DNA of 5,736 nucleotides, from contig DUCA01000069.1 of NCBI GenBank assembly GCA_012960055.1, positions 1 to 5,736 on the forward strand, in the 5' to 3' direction. The position numbers and the translations under genes were made by a program. The notes under the pieces are model-generated. The model worked only from the letters and a program-made list of their open reading frames with translations, was not told the DNA's origin and ran no database searches. Every line of letters starts with the position of its first letter. Within the stretch, counting starts at the first letter, position 1. Positions 1-5,736 of this stretch are shown piece by piece. This DNA comes from Cycloclasticus sp. (lineage in GTDB: Bacteria > Pseudomonadota > Gammaproteobacteria > Methylococcales > Cycloclasticaceae).

Positions 1-1085
1 TCTTCGGTGTAATCCGCTGCTCGTTTCCCCGCATCAACGATACAGACATCATTTAGGTCAATAGACACCTTATCCACATTGAGGTTTTCAATATTCGCAC
101 GACCAACAGCGGCTAATATACGCCCCCAATTTGGATCGCTGGCAAAAAATGCTGTTTTTACTAAGGGTGAATGGGCAATGGTATAGGCGACTTCTTTCGC
201 ATCTTGCTCGCTTTTGGCATTTTCCACCTGAATCTTAATCAGTTTCGTCGCCCCTTCGCCATCACGCACAATGGCTTCGGCTAAGCAACAACATACTTCT
301 TTCAGTTCTGACAAAAATAGCTCGTAACGCGTGTCATCTTGCGAATCAATAACTGGGGTATTTACCTTAGACGTTGCCATCAGCACAACGGCGTCATTGG
401 TCGATGTATCCCCATCCACTGTAATACTGTTGAACGATGCATCAGCGGCTTCGTTGAGCATTTTCTGCAGTAGCTCATGATGAATTGGCACATCGGTCGC
501 GATGTAAGACAACATGGTCGCCATGTTTGGGTGAATCATGCCAGAGCCTTTTGCAATGCCCGTGATGGTTACTTTTTCGCCATTTAGCTCAAACGTACGA
601 CTGCAGCCTTTTTCACACGTATCCGTGGTCATAATGGCTTTCGCCGCACTGGGCCAATTATCTTCGGCTAAATTATTAATCGCGCTCGCCAATGCACCCA
701 GCAATTTTTCAACCGGCAATGACTCGCCAATAACACCGGTTGAGAAGGGTAATACATTAGCTCCCTCGACATTGACAGCTGTAGCCAAACCTTGGCAACA
801 TTGCTCCGCCGACATCAAGCCCAAATCGCCTAAGCCTGCATTTGCATTACCCGAATTGATTAATAGGTATTTAGCAGTTGATTGACTTAAGTGTTTTTTA
901 GCCAGCGTAACCGGCGCCGCACAAAATTTATTCTTAGTGAACACGGCAGCAACGTGCGTGCCTTCTGCTAATTCGAAAATAGTGACGTCATCTCGAACTG
1001 TTTGGGAAATTCCAGCTGAGGCTGTACCAATTCGAATACCTGATATGGCTTTTAATGTTAAAGCAACTAGACCACCTACTGGCAT
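1..1085 (-). CDS. argJ: Glutamate N-acetyltransferase / ornithine acetyltransferase ArgJ (3' end cut by window)
   Basis: ArgJ moves the acetyl group from N-acetylornithine to glutamate in the cytoplasm, recycling acetyl in arginine synthesis; some members also use acetyl-CoA, which cannot be decided here. I translated 361 codons from the ATG at 1085 to the window edge; the family is about 400-410 residues, so roughly the last 45 are missing. Family landmarks in order are KFCAAPV (residues 53-59), LINSGNANAG (75-84), KGSGMIHPNMATM (179-191), VDGDTSTND (223-231), RDGEGATK (274-281) and a DPNWGR block (317-322). The precursor is known to cut itself at Ala-Thr inside MATM; here this is A189/T190, with T190 (codon 516-518) becoming the catalytic nucleophile of the beta chain. 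The start is supported by GAGGAG nine bases upstream. It follows secA by 46 bp and may be co-transcribed. Unusual cysteines occur at 96-97, 157, 161 and 265-267. Confidence 0.96.
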   Translation of the reverse strand, partial: MPVGGLVALTLKAISGIRIGTASAGISQTVRDDVTIFELAEGTHVAAVFTKNKFCAAPVTLAKKHLSQSTAKYLLINSGNANAGLGDLGLMSAEQCCQGLATAVNVEGANVLPFSTGVIGESLPVEKLLGALASAINNLAEDNWPSAAKAIMTTDTCEKGCSRTFELNGEKVTITGIAKGSGMIHPNMATMLSYIATDVPIHHELLQKMLNEAADASFNSITVDGDTSTNDAVVLMATSKVNTPVIDSQDDTRYELFLSELKEVCCCLAEAIVRDGEGATKLIKIQVENAKSEQDAKEVAYTIAHSPLVKTAFFASDPNWGRILAAVGRANIENLNVDKVSIDLNDVCIVDAGKRAADYTE

Positions 1086-1094
1086 CTGACGTAA

Positions 1095-1100
1095 CTCCTC
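1095..1100 (-). promoter_or_regulatory. Shine-Dalgarno site of argJ
   Basis: The minus strand reads GAGGAG, nine bases before the ATG at 1085. It is the strongest ribosome-binding site in the window and fixes the argJ start. The rest of the 46-bp gap after secA shows no hairpin with a T-run, so read-through from secA is plausible. Confidence 0.8.
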
Positions 1101-1131
1101 GTGTTATTCGAAATTATTAAAACAGCCTATC

Positions 1132-3786
1132 TTACAGTTTGCCGTGGCACTGCTTGAATTTTTTACCCGAGCCGCACGGACACGGTTCGTTACGGCCTAC
1201 TTTTTTATCTGAACGTTTAAACGGCTGATCTTTGTCGTTTTCTTGAGCTTGAGATTCGTCGTCAAGCGCATTCACATCGGCGTGTTGAAATTGCATATCT
1301 TGTTGCACACGACGTTGTTCATCCACCGCTTGTACGTCCTCTTCAGCGCGCACTTGAACTTTAGTGACCAACATCACTACTTCACGTTTTAACGCATCTA
1401 ACATGCCTGTAAACAATTCAAATGCTTCACGTTTGTATTCTTGCTTAGGATCTTTTTGCGCGTAGCCACGAAGGTGAATACCTTGCCTTAAATGATCCAT
1501 CGCGCCGAGATGCTCTCTCCATAAGGCATCAAGCGTTTGCAACATTACAGATTTTTCAAAATGTCGAAGCACCTCAAGCCCCGCCAAAATTTCTTTTTTC
1601 GCGTAATCGGTTGTAATTGCTTTCAAGATAATTTCACGCAAGTTTTCCTCATGCAAACTATCGTCTTCGTTCAATAATGTTTTAACTGCTAACTTGCAAA
1701 GAAACTCTTCATCTAAGGCCTTTTCCAGCCCCTCTAAGTCCCATTGTTCTTCCATCGACTGCATAGGGATGTATTGGCTGACAAGGTCATTCACCACGTC
1801 TTCTCGTATTGAAACAATGGTCTCAGAGATATTCTCTGATGCCATGATTTCATTACGTTGTTCGTAAATGACTCGACGCTGGTCATTAGCCACGTCATCA
1901 TAAGCCAGTAACTGCTTACGAATATCAAAGTTATGCCCTTCTACCTTACGCTGGGCATTTTCAATCGCTTTACTCACCCATGGGTGCTCAATTGATTCGC
2001 CTTTTTCTAAACCAAGTTTTTGCATCAAGCCGGAAACACGTTCGGACGCAAAAATACGCATAAGACTATCTTCTAGCGATAAGTAAAAACGGCTGGCACC
2101 TGGGTCACCTTGACGACCTGAACGGCCACGTAATTGGTTATCAATACGGCGTGATTCATGCCTTTCTGTTCCAATAACACGTAAGCCACCCGCATCTAAA
2201 ACGGCCTGATGCTTTTGCTTCCACTCGTCTGTTTCTTGGCCGTCTTCGGGTTTTCCGCCCAAAACAATATCCGTACCACGACCCGCCATATTGGTCGCAA
2301 TGGTTACCGAACCTAAGGCACCTGCATTGGCAATAATTTGCGCTTCTCTTTCGTGCTGTTTAGCATTTAAAACTTCGTGTGGTACTTTCTTTTTCTTTAG
2401 ATTTTCCGCGATGAACTCCGACACCTCAATAGAGGTCGTTCCAACCAATACTGGTTGCTTGCGTTTATAACAATCTTCAATATCTTCAATGACCGCTTCG
2501 TATTTTTCTTTCGCGGTTAAATACACGAGATCACCGGCATCATCACGACTCATGGGGCGGTGCGTTGGAATAACAATTACTTCTAAGCCGTAAATTTGCT
2601 GGAATTCAAACGCTTCTGTATCAGCCGTACCGGTCATACCCGATAGCTTGTCGTACATTCTGAAATAATTCTGGAATGTAATTGACGCCATCGTTTGGTT
2701 TTCACTTTGTATCTTTACGCCTTCCTTAGCTTCAATCGCTTGATGCAGGCCTTCTCCCCAACGGCGCCCTGGCATCGTCCGACCTGTGAATTCATCAACG
2801 ATGACTACTTGTGCATTTTGCACAATATAATCGACATCTTTTTGGTACAGACTGCCGGCGCGTAACGCCGCATGCACGTGATGCATCAAGCCGATATTAC
2901 TGGCATCGTATAAACTTTCGTTTTCGTTCAATAAACCACTGGTCGTCAATAATTGTTCGACTTTTTCATGGCCTAATTCAGTTAAATAGACCTGTTTCGC
3001 CTTCTCATCAACGGTGTAATCACCCTCTTGAGCTTCTAACTCTGGAGAAAGGTCTTTAATCAGCTCATTAAGCTTAAGGTATAGCTCGCTTTTATCGTCT
3101 GTAGGCCCTGAAATAATCAGCGGTGTTCTCGCTTCATCAATTAAAATTGAATCAACCTCATCAACGATGGCGTAATACAGTTCACGCTGAACTTTGTCTT
3201 CAACCCCAAAGGCCATATTATCTCGAAGATAATCAAAGCCGAACTCATTGTTTGTGCCGTAGGTGATATCCGCGGCATACGCCACACGACGCTGCTCTGG
3301 GCTCATTATGTTGACGATAACGCCCGTCGTCATACCTAAAAACTCGAACAGTTTGCCCATCCATTCGGAGTCACGTTCCGCCAAATAATCATTCACCGTG
3401 ACCATATGAACGCCTTTACCAGGGAGTGCGTTTAAATAGGCTGACAATGTCGCGACGAGAGTTTTACCTTCGCCTGTTTTCATTTCAGCAATGCGACCAT
3501 CGTTCAACACCATCCCGCCAATTAATTGCACATCAAAATGGCGCATGCCTAATGAACGAATACCGGCTTCTCGTACAACAGCGAATGCTTCAGGCAGCAG
3601 TGAATCAAGCGTTTCACCCTGCTCCAGCCTTGCTCTAAATTCTTCTGTTTTAGCTTTTAACGCCGTATCACCTAGCGCTTTAGTCGACACTTCAATAGCG
3701 TTAACGGATTTAACGATTTTCTGCTTGGCCTTAACCAACCTGTCATTACGACTGCCAAAAACTTTCTTTACGATATTTGAGATCAT
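1132..3786 (-). CDS. secA: Preprotein translocase ATPase SecA
   Basis: SecA is the motor that pushes unfolded preproteins through SecYEG across the inner membrane using ATP. The 884-residue product is complete (E. coli SecA is 901). Visible parts: Walker A MKTGEGKT (102-109, K108), Walker B DEVD (209-212), IDEART (216-221), the second nucleotide-binding domain with ATNMAGRGTDI (497-507) and the arginine-rich RGRSGRQGDPG (553-563), the scaffold/two-helix-finger region with LRQGIHLRGYAQKDP (766-780), a charged linker (about 812-862), and a C-terminal zinc motif with C869, C871, C880 and H881, which in relatives binds SecB and lipid. No key residue is missing. The start MISNIVKKVFGSRNDR matches the family N-terminus. 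No clear Shine-Dalgarno sequence precedes the ATG (upstream AAAAGTCACCAGTA), which is odd for a highly made protein. No secM lies upstream; the preceding gene is an M23 peptidase 87 bp away. Confidence 0.99.
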   Translation of the reverse strand: MISNIVKKVFGSRNDRLVKAKQKIVKSVNAIEVSTKALGDTALKAKTEEFRARLEQGETLDSLLPEAFAVVREAGIRSLGMRHFDVQLIGGMVLNDGRIAEMKTGEGKTLVATLSAYLNALPGKGVHMVTVNDYLAERDSEWMGKLFEFLGMTTGVIVNIMSPEQRRVAYAADITYGTNNEFGFDYLRDNMAFGVEDKVQRELYYAIVDEVDSILIDEARTPLIISGPTDDKSELYLKLNELIKDLSPELEAQEGDYTVDEKAKQVYLTELGHEKVEQLLTTSGLLNENESLYDASNIGLMHHVHAALRAGSLYQKDVDYIVQNAQVVIVDEFTGRTMPGRRWGEGLHQAIEAKEGVKIQSENQTMASITFQNYFRMYDKLSGMTGTADTEAFEFQQIYGLEVIVIPTHRPMSRDDAGDLVYLTAKEKYEAVIEDIEDCYKRKQPVLVGTTSIEVSEFIAENLKKKKVPHEVLNAKQHEREAQIIANAGALGSVTIATNMAGRGTDIVLGGKPEDGQETDEWKQKHQAVLDAGGLRVIGTERHESRRIDNQLRGRSGRQGDPGASRFYLSLEDSLMRIFASERVSGLMQKLGLEKGESIEHPWVSKAIENAQRKVEGHNFDIRKQLLAYDDVANDQRRVIYEQRNEIMASENISETIVSIREDVVNDLVSQYIPMQSMEEQWDLEGLEKALDEEFLCKLAVKTLLNEDDSLHEENLREIILKAITTDYAKKEILAGLEVLRHFEKSVMLQTLDALWREHLGAMDHLRQGIHLRGYAQKDPKQEYKREAFELFTGMLDALKREVVMLVTKVQVRAEEDVQAVDEQRRVQQDMQFQHADVNALDDESQAQENDKDQPFKRSDKKVGRNEPCPCGSGKKFKQCHGKL

Positions 3787-3841
3787 TACTGGTGACTTTT
3801 AATGTAAAACGAAAGGCAGAATGATACCGCAAAACGCGACA

Positions 3842-3854
3842 CAACTGACAGTTG
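3842..3854. repeat. Perfect 13-bp inverted repeat in the secA leader
   Basis: CAACTG and CAGTTG flank a single A (CAACTGACAGTTG) in the 87-bp gap between the M23 gene and secA, 56-68 bases before the secA ATG. The one-base centre makes it a poor RNA hairpin (at best 4 bp with a 5-base loop), and no T-run follows on either strand, so it looks more like a dyad for a dimeric DNA-binding protein than a terminator. No known operator is recognised. A repeat of this size can arise by chance, so only its presence is certain, not its function. Confidence 0.4.
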
Positions 3855-3873
3855 AATGCCTGAATCTTATGAA

Positions 3874-4755
3874 TTATCGGGCGCTGTATAAGTATTTACG
3901 TGGATTTACTTTTTTGCCGTGTAGTAACACTTCAAAGTGCACGTGTGGGCCCGTTGAACGACCTGTTGAGCCCATTTTTGCAATCACATCATTTTGCTTA
4001 ACTACGGCACCCAATCTAACGGTGACCTCCTTATTATGCGCATAACGTGTTACGTAACCGGAACCGTGGTCAATTTCAATTAGATAGCCATAGCCACTTT
4101 TCTTGTCTGCCCATGTCACTATGCCGGAAGCCGCCGCCAATACTTTCGTGCCGCTTTTACCCGCGATATCCACGCCATGATGGAAGGTTTTCTTGCCGGT
4201 AAACGGGTCCGCGCGGTAACCATAAAACGATGAGAGCCAACCTTTCTCAACCGGCAAGCCTGCGGGCCTGACTTCTTTAGATAGTTTTTTATTCGCTGAA
4301 AACACATCGAGTAATTCTAATTTTTTTTCACGTAAGCTGAGTTGCTCACCCAGTTTTTCAATATCATCCAGCAATTGATCTTGGGTAAAGCTACTGATCG
4401 CGTCTTGCGCCTGCGCCCCACCAATTGCTGGCTGCTCATCAAAATTAAATTCTGGTGACGTTAGCTTTGCTTTTTGCGCTAAATGCTCGCCGACCGCGTT
4501 TAATCTTGTTAATTGCGCCTGCATCTGACCTACTCGTAACGCTAGGCTATCCAGTGTATTACGGGTTTTCTCGCGCAATCTTTCAAGCTCTATGTGTTGT
4601 GCTAAAAGCTCCTTCTCAACGGCGCTGGAGTAAGCAATCAATTCTGTTTGTGAAGAATTATAAGCATAAAAATACGCCGATAACATCACCACAAAGCTGC
4701 AAATCGTAGCAACAAGTGTTTTTTTATGGCCACTAGAAAAAATGAACGTTTTCAT
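3874..4755 (-). CDS. Membrane-anchored M23 family (LytM-type) peptidoglycan endopeptidase
   Basis: Predicted zinc metallopeptidase cutting peptide cross-links of peptidoglycan in the periplasm. From the ATG at 4755 it has 293 residues: a short basic N-terminus, one membrane span (about 13-33), heptad-like charged stretches suggesting coiled coil (about 44-98 and 126-156), then an M23 domain (about 170-291). All metal and catalytic residues are visible: H192 and D196 in HHGVD, H240 in YAH, and H271/H273 in HVH. It should therefore be active, unlike the degenerate LytM factors EnvC and NlpD. In-frame starts also exist at 4791 (GTG) and 4785 (ATG). I chose 4755 because AAAAGG precedes it by four bases, the product begins MKTFIFSSGH as I recall for relatives next to secA, and the dciA promoter stays outside the gene. 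It lies directly before secA on the same strand. Substrate and partners are unknown. An A8 tract lies in the coding strand at 4321-4328. Confidence 0.93.
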   Translation of the reverse strand: MKTFIFSSGHKKTLVATICSFVVMLSAYFYAYNSSQTELIAYSSAVEKELLAQHIELERLREKTRNTLDSLALRVGQMQAQLTRLNAVGEHLAQKAKLTSPEFNFDEQPAIGGAQAQDAISSFTQDQLLDDIEKLGEQLSLREKKLELLDVFSANKKLSKEVRPAGLPVEKGWLSSFYGYRADPFTGKKTFHHGVDIAGKSGTKVLAAASGIVTWADKKSGYGYLIEIDHGSGYVTRYAHNKEVTVRLGAVVKQNDVIAKMGSTGRSTGPHVHFEVLLHGKKVNPRKYLYSAR

Positions 4756-4779
4756 TTGACCTTTTGTTCGCAGTATAAT
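4751..4779 (+). promoter_or_regulatory. Putative sigma-70 promoter of the DUF721/dciA gene
   Basis: A perfect -10 hexamer TATAAT lies at 4774-4779, with TTCATT at 4751-4756 as a poor -35 (3 of 6 matches) at 17-bp spacing. Transcription would start near 4786, leaving a leader of about 25 bases before the ATG at 4811. A better -35-like TTGACC at 4756-4761 is only 12 bp away, too close. The same bases read on the minus strand give TATACT (4772-4777), so a back-to-back promoter for the M23 gene is possible, but no matching minus-strand -35 was found. Confidence 0.4.
4760..4765 (-). promoter_or_regulatory. Shine-Dalgarno-like site for the M23 gene
   Basis: The minus strand reads AAAAGG, four bases before the ATG at 4755. 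The spacing is slightly short, but the GTG at 4791 and ATG at 4785 have only purine-rich AAGAAAG nearby. It is the main argument for the shorter start. Confidence 0.45.
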
Positions 4780-4810
4780 TTGCATATTCACTTTCTTCGC
4801 CTAACACTTT

Positions 4811-5254
4811 ATGTTTAAACAACCATTCAAAAACAACCAGATGCCCTTGAACGGTTTACAGCAAATTCAACAACAGCTGAATCAACAACGGCAATTACTT
4901 CGTGTTGTCCAAACAGCATTGCCCGATAATTTAGCCACACACTGTTTGCATATCACCTATAACAGAAACAACCTTATCCTGTTTACTGATTCATCTGTTT
5001 GGGCATCTAAACTTCTTTACATGCGCCAAACCATTCTAAAGACTATGTCCGAACACGCTGGTGAACGAGTTCATGCTTTGAAGATAAAAGTTCTCAGCAA
5101 GTCCGTAGCACTCAACCGAAAAACACCTAAAGCACCATCGAACAAAGTACTCAATACTCTATCTGCAGCTAATCATACTGAGCCGACAGATAAACTTAGC
5201 ATCTCAATGAGCAAGCTCATCAAGGCACTTAAGAAAAACAAACTATTAAACTGA
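4811..5254 (+). CDS. dciA: DUF721 family protein, probable DciA replicative helicase loader
   Basis: DUF721 proteins include DciA, which in bacteria lacking DnaC/DnaI helps the DnaB helicase load at the replication origin. The 147-residue product shows the family pattern: a glutamine-rich helix (14-29, LNGLQQIQQQLNQQRQLL region), then VVQTALPDNLATHC (32-45), strands with LILFTDSSVWASKL (55-68, W64), and LKIKVL near 90-95, matching the compact KH-like N-terminal domain of DciA. Residues from about 97 on are polar and likely disordered, ending in a lysine-rich helix (SKLIKALKKNKLLN); in DciA the flexible tail contacts DnaB. It has no signal peptide or membrane span, so it is cytoplasmic. No Shine-Dalgarno sequence precedes the ATG at 4811; an in-frame ATG at 4841 is an alternative, also without one. 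It is the only plus-strand gene, divergent from the M23 gene and overlapping the lpxC tail by 9 bp. The fold assignment is firmer than the loader role. Confidence 0.85.
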   Translation: MFKQPFKNNQMPLNGLQQIQQQLNQQRQLLRVVQTALPDNLATHCLHITYNRNNLILFTDSSVWASKLLYMRQTILKTMSEHAGERVHALKIKVLSKSVALNRKTPKAPSNKVLNTLSAANHTEPTDKLSISMSKLIKALKKNKLLN

Positions 5255-5736
5255 CGCGGGTAAAGGTTCTATATATGAGATTGGGAATGTATCTTCTTCT
5301 TCGAAGGTGACTTCTTCCCATGCGTCTTGCCGCACGAGCAACTTTCTGAGCAATTTATTGTTAAGCTCGTGACCTGATTTATGCCCATGAAATTCACCAA
5401 TTAGGCTGTGCCCTAACAAATACAAATCACCAATGGCATCTAAAATCTTGTGTTTGACAAATTCATCTTCATAACGCAGCCCATCTTCATTCAACACTCT
5501 GAAATCATCAACAACAATGGCGTTGTCCATGCTGCCGCCCAAGGCCAAGTTACGCTTACGTAACATTTCAATGTCTTTCATAAAACCAAACGTACGAGCA
5601 CGGCTGATTTCTTTAACAAATGAGGTGGATGAGAAATCGATAGTCGCTTCTTGTACCCGTGATTTAAAAACAGGGTGATCGAACTCAATGCTAAAGCCGA
5701 CCTTAAAGCCTTCAAATGGAACAAAGCTCGCCCACT
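5246..5736 (-). CDS. lpxC: UDP-3-O-acyl-N-acetylglucosamine deacetylase LpxC (5' part outside window)
   Basis: LpxC is the zinc deacetylase of the first committed step of lipid A synthesis in the cytoplasm. The 162 residues present (frame open from the window edge at 5734) match about the second half of the 305-residue E. coli enzyme: WASFVPFEGF at the start, SRARTFGFM (44-52), LGGSMDNAIVVDD (65-77), VLNEDGLR (80-87), HKILDAIGD (95-103) and SGHELNNKLL (120-129). H95 and D99 correspond to zinc ligands H238 and D242, and H122 to the catalytic H265; the 27-residue spacing from H95 to H122 equals that in E. coli. The first zinc ligand (H79) lies outside. The C-terminus ends SYIEPLPASV, not the LA-type tail that FtsH recognises in E. 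coli. Its TAA overlaps the dciA stop region tail to tail. The usual neighbour beyond the right edge would be ftsZ. Confidence 0.97.
   Translation of the reverse strand, partial: WASFVPFEGFKVGFSIEFDHPVFKSRVQEATIDFSSTSFVKEISRARTFGFMKDIEMLRKRNLALGGSMDNAIVVDDFRVLNEDGLRYEDEFVKHKILDAIGDLYLLGHSLIGEFHGHKSGHELNNKLLRKLLVRQDAWEEVTFEEEDTFPISYIEPLPASV

Noticed and set aside
538..885. Plus-strand 115-codon open frame
   Set aside because: It lies antisense to argJ, whose conserved motifs cover the same bases on the minus strand; the plus-strand product resembles no family I know.
2811..3802. Plus-strand open frames of 70-103 codons at 2811-3059, 3426-3638 and 3491-3802
   Set aside because: All are shadows of secA, which has intact motifs through these positions.
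3827..3838. CCGC-AAAA-CGCG hairpin before secA as a terminator
   Set aside because: Only 3-4 pairs can form and no T-run follows on the minus strand.
3874..3960. SecM-like translation arrest sequence at the end of the M23 protein
   Set aside because: The C-terminus completes a normal M23 domain and has no proline-glycine-rich arrest pattern comparable to that of SecM.
4321..4328. A8 tract in the coding strand of the M23 gene as a phase-variation or frameshift site
   Set aside because: It is explained by GAA AAA AAA codons. The frame is intact on both sides, eight bases is short for phase variation, and no alternative product of interest was seen.
3821..4709. Open frames at 3821-4045 (+), 4119-4307 (-) and 4455-4709 (+)
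   Set aside because: They overlap the M23 gene in other frames. The M23 frame has a full zinc site, while these have no recognisable domain or ribosome-binding site.
5207..5220. ATGAGC-AA-GCTCAT inverted repeat near the dciA end as a terminator
   Set aside because: It has a two-base loop and no T-run, lies inside the dciA coding sequence, and is explained by the codons of SMSKLI.
5246..5581. A short 111-residue protein starting at the ATG at 5581
   Set aside because: The frame continues upstream to the window edge with clear LpxC sequence (SRARTFGF directly before the Met), so this Met is internal.

Overview
The window comes from a gammaproteobacterial chromosome and holds conserved housekeeping genes. 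The evidence is the gene order (argJ, secA, a membrane M23 peptidase, a DUF721/DciA gene, lpxC) and proteins that read as close relatives of E. coli and Pseudomonas families. By eye the base composition is moderate to slightly AT-rich and even throughout, with a marine or Oceanospirillales/Cellvibrionales flavour; genus cannot be decided from the sequence alone. There is no mobile element, tRNA, rRNA or CRISPR array, and no stretch over 300 bases without a gene.

Layout, left to right. Bases 1-1085 (minus) are argJ, cut by the left edge and missing its C-terminus. Bases 1132-3786 (minus) are complete secA. Bases 3874-4755 (minus) encode a membrane-anchored M23 (LytM-type) endopeptidase, with possible longer starts up to 4791. 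Bases 4811-5254 (plus) encode a DUF721/DciA-type protein, the only plus-strand gene. Bases 5246-5736 (minus) are the 3' half of lpxC, cut by the right edge. The dciA and lpxC genes converge and overlap by 9 bp. The dciA and M23 genes diverge from a 55-bp gap that contains a perfect TATAAT.

M23, secA and argJ run in the same direction with gaps of 87 and 46 bp and no visible terminator, so they may share transcripts. In E. coli the place between lpxC and secA is taken by secM, the secretion monitor that controls secA translation. Here it is taken by the DUF721 gene and the peptidase, so secA must be controlled differently. The neighbourhood joins envelope growth (LpxC for lipid A, the M23 enzyme for peptidoglycan, SecA for export) with replication (DciA, loader of the DnaB helicase). 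LpxC usually closes the dcw division cluster, so ftsZ probably lies just beyond the right edge (inference).

No new multi-gene system was found. The points most worth a second look are the secA leader (no Shine-Dalgarno sequence, a perfect 13-bp inverted repeat, and an 18-codon hydrophobic frame whose TAA overlaps the secA ATG), the dciA/lpxC tail overlap, the C-terminus of LpxC, and extra cysteines in ArgJ.
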